A DNA stretch of 64,000 nucleotides from Carallia brachiata (lineage: Eukaryota > Streptophyta > Magnoliopsida > Malpighiales > Rhizophoraceae), in the NCBI GenBank assembly GCA_021464245.1, contig JADCRB010000064.1, positions 3,014,275 to 3,078,274 of the forward strand, written 5' to 3'. Under the pieces are notes generated by a model that was given only the letters and a program-made list of their open reading frames with translations, had not been told where the DNA came from and did not search any database. The translations under genes were made by a program, and so were the position numbers. Shown here in pieces: positions 11,639 to 23,541 of this stretch (positions are counted from its first letter, which is position 1; each line of letters begins with the position of its first letter).

Positions 11639-13573
11639 TTACAGGGCAACAAGGTCCTCCTCATCCTCGAAGCTTAAATTCAATGTCTGTAACTTGAAAC
11701 CAGAACCCTGTATGGCCTCAACCAAACTAGACGCCACCCCTGTAGCTTGTACTGTTGTCTGTTTTATTAACTGAACAAATTGAAGAAAGAAGAAAATAAT
11801 ATCATCATCCATGTCACATAAAAACCAGGAAAAAAACTCACTAAACTGAAGTATGCAGTCTTAACAAACAAGCTTTTCATTCATTCAAAGAATACAGAAA
11901 CTTCTTTGGATAATTGATTGAGAAAATTCCTCGGGAGGCCTATAAAAAATAAATGATATCATTGTAGATATCATTGTACAGGCTACTTTAGTAATCACAA
12001 CCATTGGTATTTCCTTGAAAAGTTGTACTCTAAATACAAGCATAAACATTCAGTCTGCTCTGTACTTCTCTGCAATTTCTTCTATGAGATATGGTACTTA
12101 CCTCAACACTTGCAATACCCTCAAGGACTTTAACCTTCAAATCTGTAATACCTTCCACTTCCTACATGAAAATTAGAGTACCTAAATTCCAAGGGACTTA
12201 GATACAAGACAAAGAGTAAATAAATAAACACAACTATTATGCCGCCAACCACTCATTTCACACCTCTCGAATTGATAATCCACAAAAGACTCAATTGTAG
12301 GAAAGAACTGCTGTGGCCAAACCAGAAGGAGCACATAGGTACTATCCCATTTTGTGTCAATAGATGTTCTACAGTATGTAACCTGATCAAACAGGTGATG
12401 AAATGTTTAAAGTTGTGTTTATTGGGAACATAGTGCATCCCATGGATAGTTATCAAAGTATAAGGAAGGGCTTTTATTCTCTTCTTTCATCATTACGATG
12501 ACATTTTCATACTAGAGAGAATATAACATCTTATGAGGAAAACTTGCACAAACCAAAATGCACATATGCATATAAAGAAAGTGTGCCACAGACCAATGAA
12601 AGTAAAAAAGACAAAGCTTGTACCTTTAAGGCTGCTGTCACTGAGGGAATTGCCGTTTCACTCATAGTTCCCTCTGCCTTTGCATATGCGAAAATGACTA
12701 TCAGGGTTATTGTGAACAAGGCACACAAGTTATAATCCAAAAAGAAGTGTATGATAGACACAAAATCAGAGCTTGGGATATCCCAAAATTCAATATGTAC
12801 ACAAGAACTTCTGGAGCAAATTGAGGCTAGTTTTCTGCTTTTCACTATAATTTTATCATATTCGGAGACGGAGAGTTTGTCTAAACCTACGCCATCGCCT
12901 CCTAAATTACATCCTAGAAACCTTTAATACAGTAATTCACGCTAACAAGATTGCACCCCACAACTAAAAATGTCAGCAACGAAATTATATAAGAAAAATT
13001 TCCATGAAGTTGAACAAGAAATAATCAAAACTAACAAAGGTAAGCACCATTTAAACAATTACACAAATTGCAATCGGCAATCTTTATCACTGAAACAACC
13101 AAGATAAACACTAAAGTTCCACTAGCCAAGGTTTTGTTTTTTTTTTTTTTTCCCTCTTTCCTCTGTTTTTGGCACAAAAATTAGATAACTTTCAATAAAA
13201 AAAAAAAAATACAAAAACTTACCTGGAAATGCATTGTGAGAGTGTCAGAAGGGGAGACAGGGACAGACACCGTTTGTTGTTCTCCTTGTTCTTGCAATTG
13301 TGCTTCCTGTTGTTCTGTTTCTTCTTCTGGGATTTGGGTTTCCTCTCCAACTGACCTCAACCTTCTAATTCCATAGAAAGTTGAAGTCTTGCTCTTCTTT
13401 TTGGTTCTGTTATCCAATAAAGTCGAGTGCTTGAAAGAATTGGCTACCGCATGGGATTGGAAATAGTGGGTTCTAACTCTAACGGGGATTTTCAGGGAAT
13501 GAGATGGGATGCTATGGGAAATGGGTTTGCAGAAAATTGAATCTAGAGTTGAAAATGCGGAGACTCTGGCCAT
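11639..13573 (-). CDS. Probable plastid HMA-fold (heavy-metal-associated-like) protein
   Basis: Four exons, all in phase 0: 13573-13223, 12677-12624, 12161-12102 and 11770-11639, giving 198 residues. Exon 1 begins MARVSAFSTLDSIFCKPIS, rich in Ser and basic residues and poor in acids, as in a chloroplast transit peptide, then a Glu/Gln-rich linker. The rest (TMHFQ, AEGTMSETAIPSVTAAL, GITDLKVKVLEGIASVE, ATGVASSLVEAIQGSGFKL) has the beta-alpha-beta-beta-alpha-beta order of an HMA domain. The metal-binding MxCxxC loop is replaced by AEGTMSE, so metal binding by the usual site is unlikely. The protein ends in an acidic tail (LSFEDEEDLVAL). An in-frame Met at 13651 is probably 5' UTR. The exon 2 acceptor (tgcaaag/GCA) is weak but keeps the frame. 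Confidence 0.8.
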
Positions 13574-13651
13574 CTCTGGTTCTCTGTTTGCTTCTTCTAG
13601 TTCTAGTTGTGAAAATTTTGTTGAGGGGTTTAATGTTTGTAGTTTATACAA

Positions 13652-14908
13652 TCCCTATCCGTTGAGGTTAGGGGTTTTGGTGAACGCAGTGTCTGCTCAG
13701 ACTTGTTCTTATGTTTTCAGTCCATCAGGGCCGCACATCATATGATCTCGACTGTCTAAAATAAATCATGAACTCTTTATTTGAATTGAAGTCATAAAAA
13801 TTAGAACGGTTAAGATTAGAATCTTAAAAAATTTGGTTTAACGATCAATTTCATCAAAAAAAAAAAAGAAAAAAGAAAAAAAGATAGCATGTTTCTTATT
13901 TTTTTTTCAAGATGTAACTTTTTAAAATGAGTCCGCCACGTTTTTATCAGTCTAAATTCGCTCAATTCACATTTCCTCTATTAAGTCATGCAGTGTTTTA
14001 TAAGGATACCACCTCATACAAAATATGTTAAATCAACATGCCACGTGGTAAAGTGACGATAACGTGTCGTTTTGAATTTAAATTAGATAAAATTTAATTC
14101 TAATGAAAAAAAGTTTAATGACTTTTAAAAAATTATATAATTTTTTTTAAAAAAAAGTTTCTCTCTCCTCCATCCTCCCTCCTTCCTTTCTCTCCCCTCG
14201 CTCATCCCTTTCTTCGTTTTGGAACCTTTCACGGTCTCCTGGTTAGCCACGATTTGCTCATATTGCTGATTTGCTGATTTAAGATCTGGGTTTTCTTTAA
14301 CAAAAATGCAACAAATTTGGTGCCACTCAGGATTATTTTTCTTCTTCTTTGGAGGGTTATTTCAAGAAATATTACAACATTCTCCTTTTGGATCATCTTT
14401 TGCCTTGGACTAAATTTTTCTTCTGATTTGGAAGGTAATTTCATTGGCCGCCTTACGGCAAGACCACATTCATCTCTCGAACCACCACAGGCACACCGTA
14501 AGCGGCAGTGGTATCGACCGTTCATGTGTCGTCAGACTATAATAACGAATCCCGGATCATGGAGAAATCCAGGAACTTCCAAGCAGACAGAATTTAGAAC
14601 ATTTCAAATGTTTAGAGTGAAGCGCGAGTCAATATGTTTTGTTTTGAACATCCATTCACATTACATTTCCTTCCAATAAACAAGATCTATAATGCTCAGA
14701 AGTTTAGTTCCTACAGTACTTTAATTTAAGCTGGCAACGCAACCACCTCCATTGATAACCATACTGATATATACCGTACTGTTTCCATTTAGCCTTCTCA
14801 TATGCTTCAAAAGCTTATATCGGAATCAATGTTCCAAGAGGAAGTCCAAAAATCTACAACAAGAAAGAGATTTATCCTCAACTTCATCGAAACACTGGGG
14901 CAACCTCT
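13652..14908. other. Intergenic with pyrimidine tract
   Basis: Contains a purine run (13858-13885), a CT-rich tract (14157-14215) and AT-rich sequence. The opposed frames at 14229-14679 resemble no family I know. Confidence 0.45.
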
Positions 14909-17900
14909 TCAAAAACGATGGTCACTGCTTCTTTCGCAATCCTCTTCAACCTGACCATCTGCATAACAAGGCAAGCTAAGCTATTTTGGTCTGCTGAAGC
15001 AGTAATATGAAGCAAGATCGACGCTGAAAGGACGAAGCCATAAACGAAATAGAGCCCGAACGTCCTTACCCCCAAGATTAATAGCCTGGTTTGCTTGAGT
15101 ATCAGCATCAGAGTTGAATTCCTTGGAAATGAAGTGCTAGTCATTAGCATGCACGAGAAGGTTCTCAAGCACACAATATGCTAAATAGTTAGAGCACCAT
15201 GAATGTCTACGGTTTGCAGAGACAATTTTCCTCTCAAATAGTCTTTTATTCATAGCAGAACACAAATTGTGATTCAGACAAGGCACCCAGAATTTGTTAT
15301 AAGCCAAAGATTGCAAGACTCGCTACCAATATAGAACTTCATAAATGTGCTAGAGAAAACCATCTTAGATAATTTACAGTGACTAGGAGACAACACCAAA
15401 AACAGAAAACAAAAACCAGTAGCAACTAGCCTACTCCAATCAGAGGAAGATGTTCAGAAACTTAGAATAACAATGAAAAAAATGTTTAGACAATCACACG
15501 TTTTGTAGGAACTCTAACGACTAATTACAAAAATGACCTACCTGTCCCCATGAACATGTTTGGTATGGAATGAACGCATATAATTGAGCACACAGAAGAA
15601 CCAGATGCATAGTTTTAATAGTCTAGCTTTTGATGTGTAAGTAATTATTTGCTCATACCCTAGGAATGTGCTTGATCTCAAATGAGCTGAACTTATCCTT
15701 GAGTTCCTTGGCCTCTTGACACAACCCAGCCAGATTCTGGTTTTTTATTTTCCATAAACCCTGAACCTGTCCATTTGCGAATCCCCATAAGTGCAAGTTT
15801 TGAACAATTTAAGAACAGAGGAACGAGTTACATAAATAGAATTCTATGCAGAAACCAACACTAAGGAATTATACCTTCACATGTGGTTACATAAAACACA
15901 AATTTTAAACTTGTTGAAAAAATATTGCCATGGGGATACCTCATACATGGATACTTATTCTTTAAAATTATGAACACAACAATGGAAAACTGTTTATTTC
16001 ATATTGGATCTGCCAAAAGGCAATCGAATAACAGTAGTAGACAGGTATTTCTTCGTAAAATCTGCAACAAGCAAGGTATAAATGACCCATGCTGCTAATG
16101 AGACACAAATTGCCAACTGGTCAACGGGTACAATTCTTTTTCGGTCGTTTTGCATGCTAACATCATTCTCTTTCCAACCACTTCAAAAATGAAACAAGCA
16201 GCAGTCCATTTAGTTTTCTTCCCTGCATCTCAAAAAATAGTACACACGCATACATGCAATGGCCAATTACAAAAGAAATAAGTGTTATTGGATTGCTGAG
16301 TACTACTCAACATACCTGCATACACACAAGATTTGAGTCTCCCCTGACACGTATGTGTTTAAATCCTTTCTTAAGTGCATGCTTCAGTCCTAAAACTATT
16401 GCTCGATATTCTGCCACATTGTTTGTTGCAATGCCCACCCCTTCACGAAATCGCCACACCTACCACAAATTAAATTTAGAAGCAGTTGCAGTTTCCACCT
16501 TGCTAGTCTTATAGCCTAATGAATAATTCAAGGAGCCACATACCATGCTTCCATCATCTGCATGCACAACAGCTCCTGCACCAGCTGGTCCAGGATTTCC
16601 TTTTGAAGCACCATCAAACTCTAGAATGCATGATGACTGGGGCATAGACATGCAAAATATATATATGCATTTTTTGCGCTATTATACAGACATTTTTATA
16701 ACATCATATGTCTAAACAACTAAAAAAAGGACATATCAACAAGAAAAAAAATCCAATGTGCCACTTAGTGCACAGAAACTTTTGTAGCAAAATATATAAT
16801 ATAAGAATCTCTATCGTAGGTATAAATTATGGGGAATTGTGTCATTGTAATACCCAGGCAACGCTCTTATGCATGCCAAATGCTTCCCCATCCATAAACC
16901 AAGCACAATCAAACGAGAAAATCATCTCAGAATTATATACAAAAGCAGGCACACCAGTAACGAAATGGCCACACGTGCCAAAAAACATAGGCATCAACAG
17001 TGGGGATATAACAATCATGCATATATGCAGGGAGCAGATATCAGTGTGAGTGGGCATTGCGCAACAAAAATACTAAACATGGGAGAAACTCACACAACCA
17101 GAAGAAAACCCTGTAGGCTTAATATCTGTCTTTAAATGCTTTTTAGGAGGATTCACTGTTGTTGAAGTTGATCCAATAATGTCCTGCAAAATAATAATCA
17201 TAGAGTAAATGACAGCTGGTGCAGCTTAATAAAGCACAAATGTTGACAATCAACTCCCAATATCAGTAATTCACATCTTATGTTGAACATGTCTCGAGTA
17301 ATATATTTTTGCAAATTTCTGCATCAGCATGTATGACATTAAGTTAAGAAAGATGGAATTGATTACCAACAATCTCCAATATTCAAAGTCATTGATCTTC
17401 ACACTAAATCAGACTAAAATTCATTCTATTTACAGCTTAGACAGGTTTAGTCTCAAATTGTTGGGGTTTATGAACGTTCTCGCTACTTTGAAATCAATTA
17501 CATGGAATGTGTCAACTTACAGCTGATTCAAGTACCTTTTGCAATCTCTTTGGTGGATAATCCTCATCCGATTGTTTTCCATTGGAAGGAGGCTCACCCA
17601 CCTAGAACCACATATATATTATCAGATGCACTGATATGGCATAAGCCACTTGGAAAACATATGCTCTAGAACAAAAAACATGTTACATTCCCGATTATTA
17701 ATCACAAAATGAAATAGAGTTCACAAATTTCACAAGGATAATTTAAATGATTGGCCTAATTATAAGTTGCAACCATCTATTATAAAACCTATTAACACCA
17801 AGATGGCATTTCCCAAACAAGAGATGAGGTTTCAATGAATGAAGCCACCATCACCACCCACCCATCCATCCACATGCATACACACACATGAGAAAAGAAC

Positions 17901-19851
17901 AAAAATGGGTTACCCAAAAGACAGAAGGGATGTGATAGGAAAAATGATCATTTTGAGCATCATATGACAGACGAGAATCTGGAGGCTTGACATGGTACTT
18001 GTCAGTCTCCTTACATACCTAAAACCAAAAAGAAATGACCATAGTAAGTGAATGATCCATCAATAGTACATCTAGACTATGTGAAAATGTTAATTCGTAG
18101 CCACCATATTGTAGTCATAAAAGAAACAATCAATGCTGTACATAAATTCAATTCATTAAGATATTTGCTGCTTTGAAATATATATTACAATCAGAGTTTC
18201 CACTTACAGCAGATTTATCTGCTTCTTCAGGTTGTTTTGGTGGTGAATTCTTGTCCAATGCCTTTCCTCCAGAAGAAGCTGGTTCCTAAAACCACATGGA
18301 TATTACTAGATGTATTGGTATGGCGTATAAAACTTGGAAAATGAATGCTATAGAAGAAGATGGGGCACATTCTTGATTATCAACCACAAAATGAAACAGT
18401 TCAAAAACATCACAACGATGATTTACATGGTCAGGCAAGGGTCCTGAGGTCATTTCACAAAACAAAGCCATTTTCCAACCAGGAAAAAAACTTTTGTTGT
18501 ATTGAGCGCGGGGGGGGGGGGGGGGAGGAGAGAGGAGAGAGAGAGAGAGAGTTAATAAAATTTAAAGTTAAACTGAGAAAGCCCAAAATCGAGCCACGAT
18601 CCCTTAATATGCAAACACAAGCACCCCCATCCAAGTGTGTGTGCACATGTGTGGGAGAGAGAGGTTAACCTGAATACTGCATGGAATAAGCTTGCCAAAA
18701 AGATCATTTTGAACATCAGCTGCACTGATAGAATAGGCAGCATTCTTGAGCCCGTGCGACACAAGATACTCCTCAGCCTTCTTAGGCAAACCGTAGCCTT
18801 TGAACACACTGACAGGAGGTTCGCATACCTAAAACCAACGAAAAAAAACTCCCACAGCAAGTGAATATTCATCAATAGCAAATTTCATCTATGCACAAAT
18901 CACAACTCATTGTCAATGAATAGCAAAGCATATAGTAATGGTATAAGACAAAAACAAGAAATGCTTACTACTTAGTACATAACAGCACATGTCATCAAAG
19001 GTCGACAGCAAGGTGCAACAGAGTACAGCTAGAAATTATGAACCAAACTACTAAAACTAGCATAGGTTTATTTAATTGCAAAAAGAACATAGTTCATGAG
19101 ACCTGAATACTTTTAATCCAATCCAATACAACCAAGACCATTCGTTTGGACAAGAACTTCAATTACAAAGATGCAATATCAAAAAATAAGGAATGTGGCA
19201 TTTCGACAGAACGACAATTCTATATTAAAACATGAAGAAGAAGACGAAGAAGAAAACAATAACAAGAGCCTGCAGCCATTTTTAGAAGGAAAAAACTAGG
19301 AGGACATAGATAACAGTCATAGAGTAGGCAAGAAATTTTTTTTTTAACAAAAAAAAATTTGAAAACCTTTTTTTTTCTAGATCGAGGCTTCAAATAGTAT
19401 TAAGTACATTTAAAGTAACACCATGTACGGTTAAGGGATAAACCCTGCAACTTATCCGACCCCTGGGTCATTTTTCACAAAGCGAAAAAAGGTCGATTCT
19501 TGAGAATCAAATGTGTAGCCACCCAAAAGAAGGAGAAAGAAAGAAGAAAAAATGAAAAATAATCAAGAACCCATACCCAGAAACTGAATACCGAAAAAAA
19601 AAAAGGGTTGGCTCTTTAAAATCAAGACGACCCAGATTACAATTTCCAACTGGGCATCCGAGATTGACGAACAGAAGATAAAGCACGTTGGCAAGGATAC
19701 ATGCAGAAGCAAAAAGCCTACGAAGGAACTATTAAAAGAACAAAGGGAAAATACTTACAGATGATCCAGCCTGAGCTTGGCAATCACTGAAGCTCTGATA
19801 AACACCTACAATATCCCCTTTCCGTACAACGTAGAAAGCGTCTTTCTCCAT
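14909..19851 (-). CDS. RNase H-like protein with N-terminal viroplasmin/RNase H1 domain
   Basis: Related to plant proteins that join an RNase H1-type hybrid-binding (viroplasmin) domain to an RNase H domain; the class cleaves RNA in RNA-DNA hybrids. Eleven exons: 19851-19759, 18828-18670, 18285-18208, 18018-17914, 17601-17521, 17183-17094, 16636-16544, 16459-16316, 15766-15659, 15121-15070 and 14958-14909, giving 350 residues. All junctions are phase 0 except the last, which rebuilds Asp. Exons 1-2 hold the viroplasmin domain (FYVVRKGDIVGVYQSFSDC, VFKGYGLPKKAEEYL). Exons 3-6 are a charged linker. Exons 7-10 hold RNase H with its acidic residues: FDGASKGNPGPAGAGAV, NNVAEYRAI, VRGDSNL and FNSDADTQAN. 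Exons 4-5 look like a decayed copy of exons 2-3. No organelle transit peptide is obvious. Confidence 0.88.
17505..18900 (-). repeat. Intragenic duplication of an exon pair in the RNase H-like gene
   Basis: Segment 17505-18080 (exons 5 and 4 with introns) parallels segment 18195-18900 (exons 3 and 2). Intron sequences match well: cacaaaatgaaatag near 17706 against cacaaaatgaaacag near 18386, and agtgaatgatccatcaatag near 18046 against agtgaatattcatcaatag near 18860. At protein level exon 4 keeps DAQNDHFSYHIPSVF against DVQNDLFGKLIPCSI in exon 2. Confidence 0.8.
18510..18551. repeat. G16 homopolymer and GA microsatellite in an intron
   Basis: A run of 16 G (18510-18525) is followed by a GA-rich tract, inside the intron between exons 2 and 3 of the RNase H-like gene. 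Length may be unreliable because of sequencing. Confidence 0.85.
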
Positions 19852-20305
19852 GCTAGATTGTTAGCCGTGTATCAAGCCCTAATTACCAAGCTCCCAAGAC
19901 AAAAGGGTCTCACAAAGGAAAAACCTTTATGAATTTCTAAAGCTGTCTGAATTTAAAGATTGCTTTTTTTTTATCTTTTCTGGGAAACAAGGATTGCTGT
20001 TTTGAAGTGAGAAAAAGAAAAGGAAAAAGCAAAACAAGCAATGCGGCTTCAGGGAATTGACAAGACAAATGAAAAAAAAGGGGTCTTTGTTAATGCTAGC
20101 GCTTGGAGGCCATTGCTTCTTTTGGGCCTTGGCGGGAAAGAAAGTGGAACAATTTACTTTGTTGATGAGAAGCCACCAATCACCACCTCCTTTGTGGGCT
20201 TTGACGGAGCGGCTTATCTATGCTGTGTTTGTTTGTTGCCGAAGATTGGACAATTATGTCTTGTTCTTTAATTACAACACTTACTTTTGTTAAAACAACT
20301 TAATT

Positions 20306-20951
20306 TTGTTTTTTTTTTTTTTCCTTTTACAAGGAGGGTAAAACCCAAATTAAGAAATAATATTCTTATACAAAGAAATACCAATCAGATCCTTAACACA
20401 GATTTCAAACAAACTAGGAGGTGGACAGTAAAGAACGAGAGTCTCAAACATTGAGAAATAGTATAGGAGTCAAACCAATTCACAATCCAATTTCTTTCTC
20501 TATAAATATACACTAGACAAACCGACCAGTCCTTTCCTATTAGCTCTTTGCAAGCAGCAACCAAATTAGCCTGTGAATGAGTTGGAGGAACACCATCTAG
20601 GAATAGCTTAGTAAGCCAACTTTGAATCAGTTTCTAAAATCACTCTTCTGAAACCCCCCTCCAAGCTAGCTGTAGCCCTTGAAAATACCTCAGAGAGTTC
20701 TGCTGCAAAGACATTGGTGGTGCCAATATTGTGTATAAACCCACCTACCCAAGTCCCAGAATGATCCCTTACAACTCACCAGCTCCTGCAGGCCCCGGAT
20801 TTCCTTTTACAGCCGCATCCGTGTTAATCTTGATCCAATCTCTTGGAGGTATAGTCCATCCCATTAAGACGCTGCTTCTTGGACGTGAATTATCCCTATT
20901 AGAGACGTTCTCTAATATTTGTTAGAATTCTTACTCCCGACCAAAAAGAAT
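20306..20951 (-). mobile_element. 5'-truncated LINE with RNase H remnant and 27-bp target duplication
   Basis: On the minus strand: WTIPPRDWIKINTDAAVKGN then PGPAGAG, then after a frame change DHSGTWVGGFIHNIGTTN, NVFAAELSEVFSRA and ILETDSK. This is a LINE-type RNase H domain with a frameshift and stops. The element ends in a poly-T run on the plus strand (about 20309-20323), its poly(A) tail. An exact 27-bp sequence lies at 20279-20305 and again at 20952-20978, a textbook long target-site duplication. It sits between the RNase H-like gene and EMB506 and is not expressed as a protein. Confidence 0.88.
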
Positions 20952-20978
20952 ACTTACTTTTGTTAAAACAACTTAATT

Positions 20979-21805
20979 CCATATCGGGTTCTAATGACTC
21001 TATTTTTTTCTACCTTTCGGCTTTGTAACAAACAAGGAAAATAATGACAAAAAGAAAGATGTAGGATCGGAATATCACGTTTACTTTTAAATTATTATAA
21101 GCCAGACAAGTGATCACTTTTTTATTATAATAGACAATAAATATCTCTACAACAATATGCTTTCAATTCTCCTCAAAAAGCTTCCAATTGGCACGAAAAT
21201 GAAAATTCATGAGCATATATGCATTTTACTATCATTGCCATTGCCGGTGTATGCACCGTAGTGTGCTTCAGCAATTAAGAACCCAGCAACTAAGAAGTAA
21301 TTACCGTGCCGGATGAGCCATAATGGGCTCAAATTCGGCTGTGGTCAGAGGGACCAGCGGAATATAGGAAAAATGAGCTCAAAATTTGTAGGCATTTTCA
21401 TAGGAGCAACAATTACGGATAATAATGCTGCGACTTGCGAAGATTAAAGTATGCTCAAATGATAACGACTGTATGCATCTTTCGCTGGGAGAAAATATTG
21501 GAGAATGCCACAGATCAACTAGCACCATCATGCACTCGTCACAAATGATCATCATTCAGGTGGGTAGCAGAGGCCCAAGTAGCAGGCTTCTATCCCAGAA
21601 ACCAAACAGCCCAATGCAAAAATCATATGTTTCTCAATGGAAAGTTTTTTACCAAATGGACTGCCTTTAATGGATAGCTCCTTGTGTTGATCCTCGATGG
21701 TCTTCACAGTCGGTTGGTTCTTGCGCTTTAATCTGTAAGAGAACTTCAGACAATCATTAAACTCATATGACGTTGGAGTTGCATTCGACTGCCCTATGAT
21801 GCCAA
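20979..21805. other. Intergenic, no recognised gene
   Basis: Frames at 21425-21670 and 21552-21809 overlap the 3' flank of the EMB506-type gene and match nothing known. Nothing else is seen. Confidence 0.45.
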
Positions 21806-23541
21806 TCATAGATCTCTGTTAGCTGGCACAATCTTCACCAATTTTGCAAGGTCATAAGACTTGAAGTCCTTGCCATAGCATAAGCAAAGATCCAGAGGGG
21901 TCTTTCCATCCTGAAAACAAAATGAAACATTGATGTCTCGCCTAAACTGCACCATTCTTGACAAATATTCAACTACGCTTTACCTTGGTTCTTCTGGTTT
22001 TGTCTGCTCCATTCACTAACAAAATTTTAGTTATATCTCTATTTCTACTTTGCACAGCAATGTGCAATGGAGTCCATCCTTCCTGTGAACCAACATGATA
22101 CATGTGTTATGAAATAAAACTAGGTCAATGAAGTATCACAATCAGAAATTTTCAGGCTTAGACTCACAATATCTGCAACGTTGACATCAACGTTGTATCT
22201 GATCAACAGTTTCACAGTTTGCATTGCACCAACCTGAACAGCATAATGCAGAGGGCTAGCACCATCCTGTCATGAGAATGGAGAGAATGTAGTTCTTTAA
22301 GGGTACTAGACAAAATAAGTGAAAAGCAGCTAGTGATGGCATAGTGCTATCCTCACCCGATCTCTGATGTGTGGATTTGCACCTTTTCTTAAAAGATGAC
22401 TAATTACAGCCTCCTTTTTACCAATAATTGCCTTGTGCAGAGCCGTATGACCATCCTATTTCACCATTCCAGTTTATCATTGTCTGCTCAAGGTTTAAAG
22501 GCCGGTAAATATATAAGATGGAGAAAAACGAGAGGGGAAAACATACCTTGTCAATGCTGTCAATACTAAGTCCTCCTTCAAGAAGCTTGTCCATATATCT
22601 TATGTGCCCCGATAGTGCAAGGGTATGAAGCGGCTTCCATTTTGCCTATACAATAGATATGTTAATAGGAAAGATAATCAAGAACGAGTTTCTTGCTAAC
22701 ATAAAGTCGACATGTTAAGTATCTTTTGCACTGTCAATATGGTCCAACAAGATCAGCCAAATTTTGAGGAATGGACCCTTAGTTAAAAAAATTGCACAAT
22801 AGAACTTTCAATTCAGCAACAAAGACAGCTCTAAGCCTCCAAAAGGACTCTGAAAGATGATGACAAAGAAAACGTTCTACATAAAAGAGACACATAATCT
22901 GACCAATTAAAACATACAGTTGATATTTTGTCCAGATTAGGAGCTGCATTCTGCTGTAAAATTGCTCTTTCTTCTGGACCCAAAAGTTGTTCAACCTCTG
23001 CAATAATCACGCAGCACTACCAAAGTTCTCAATCTATACACAGGAGCAAAATAATTGCAAATTCACATACATTATTCCCCAAATGCAAGCAAAAAGGGGG
23101 AAAACCAATTTGTTTTGAACCCTCAGAATATTAACCTCTCACAAGTTCCTCATCAATATCGTTTGCGGTGGACATCTCAACTGTGCTAGCAGTAGCCTTG
23201 TCATCACTTTCTTGCTCCCAGTCGCTCTCAAAATCCATGTCATTTTCCTCCACTCCATGGTCCTCATCAAAATCACTGCCACTGCCATCATCAGGATCTT
23301 CCCAAACTGCGTGGTCCGTTTCCAGGGACAATTCCCTTCTAGATTCCGCCACAAAACAAGTAGCCATCTTCGAGCAATTCTTTGATAACACAAAAGAGAA
23401 TCTTCCATTTCCAAGACTACTTGATCTTTTGAAGAGATGGGCGTCAAAACTTAAACCCCGAGTAAGGGAATTATCATTAGTAAAGAATGAAGGAAGCAAG
23501 TACTTTCCAGGAAAGGTTGCTGTAACCCCCGTCAACTCCAT
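21806..23541 (-). CDS. EMB506: Plastid ankyrin-repeat protein, EMB506 type
   Basis: In Arabidopsis EMB506 is a chloroplast ankyrin protein needed for embryo and plastid development; it pairs with AKRP. Seven exons: 23541-23136, 22997-22918, 22645-22547, 22455-22357, 22266-22168, 22082-21984 and 21910-21806, giving 328 residues, close to the Arabidopsis length. The N-terminal region is Ser/Arg-rich and transit-peptide-like. It is followed by the acidic block [15 protein letters not shown] seen in EMB506, then [17 protein letters not shown]. Five ankyrin units follow: [60 protein letters not shown] and [13 protein letters not shown]. Exons 3 to 6 are each exactly 99 nt in phase 0, so each encodes one 33-residue unit. 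Frame and splice sites close without fault. Confidence 0.92.

Noticed and set aside
16708..17135. Overlapping frames on both strands between exons 6 and 7 of the RNase H-like gene, considered as an extra exon
   Set aside because: Exon 6 and exon 7 already join in phase 0 and the frames resemble no part of the family; best read as intron.
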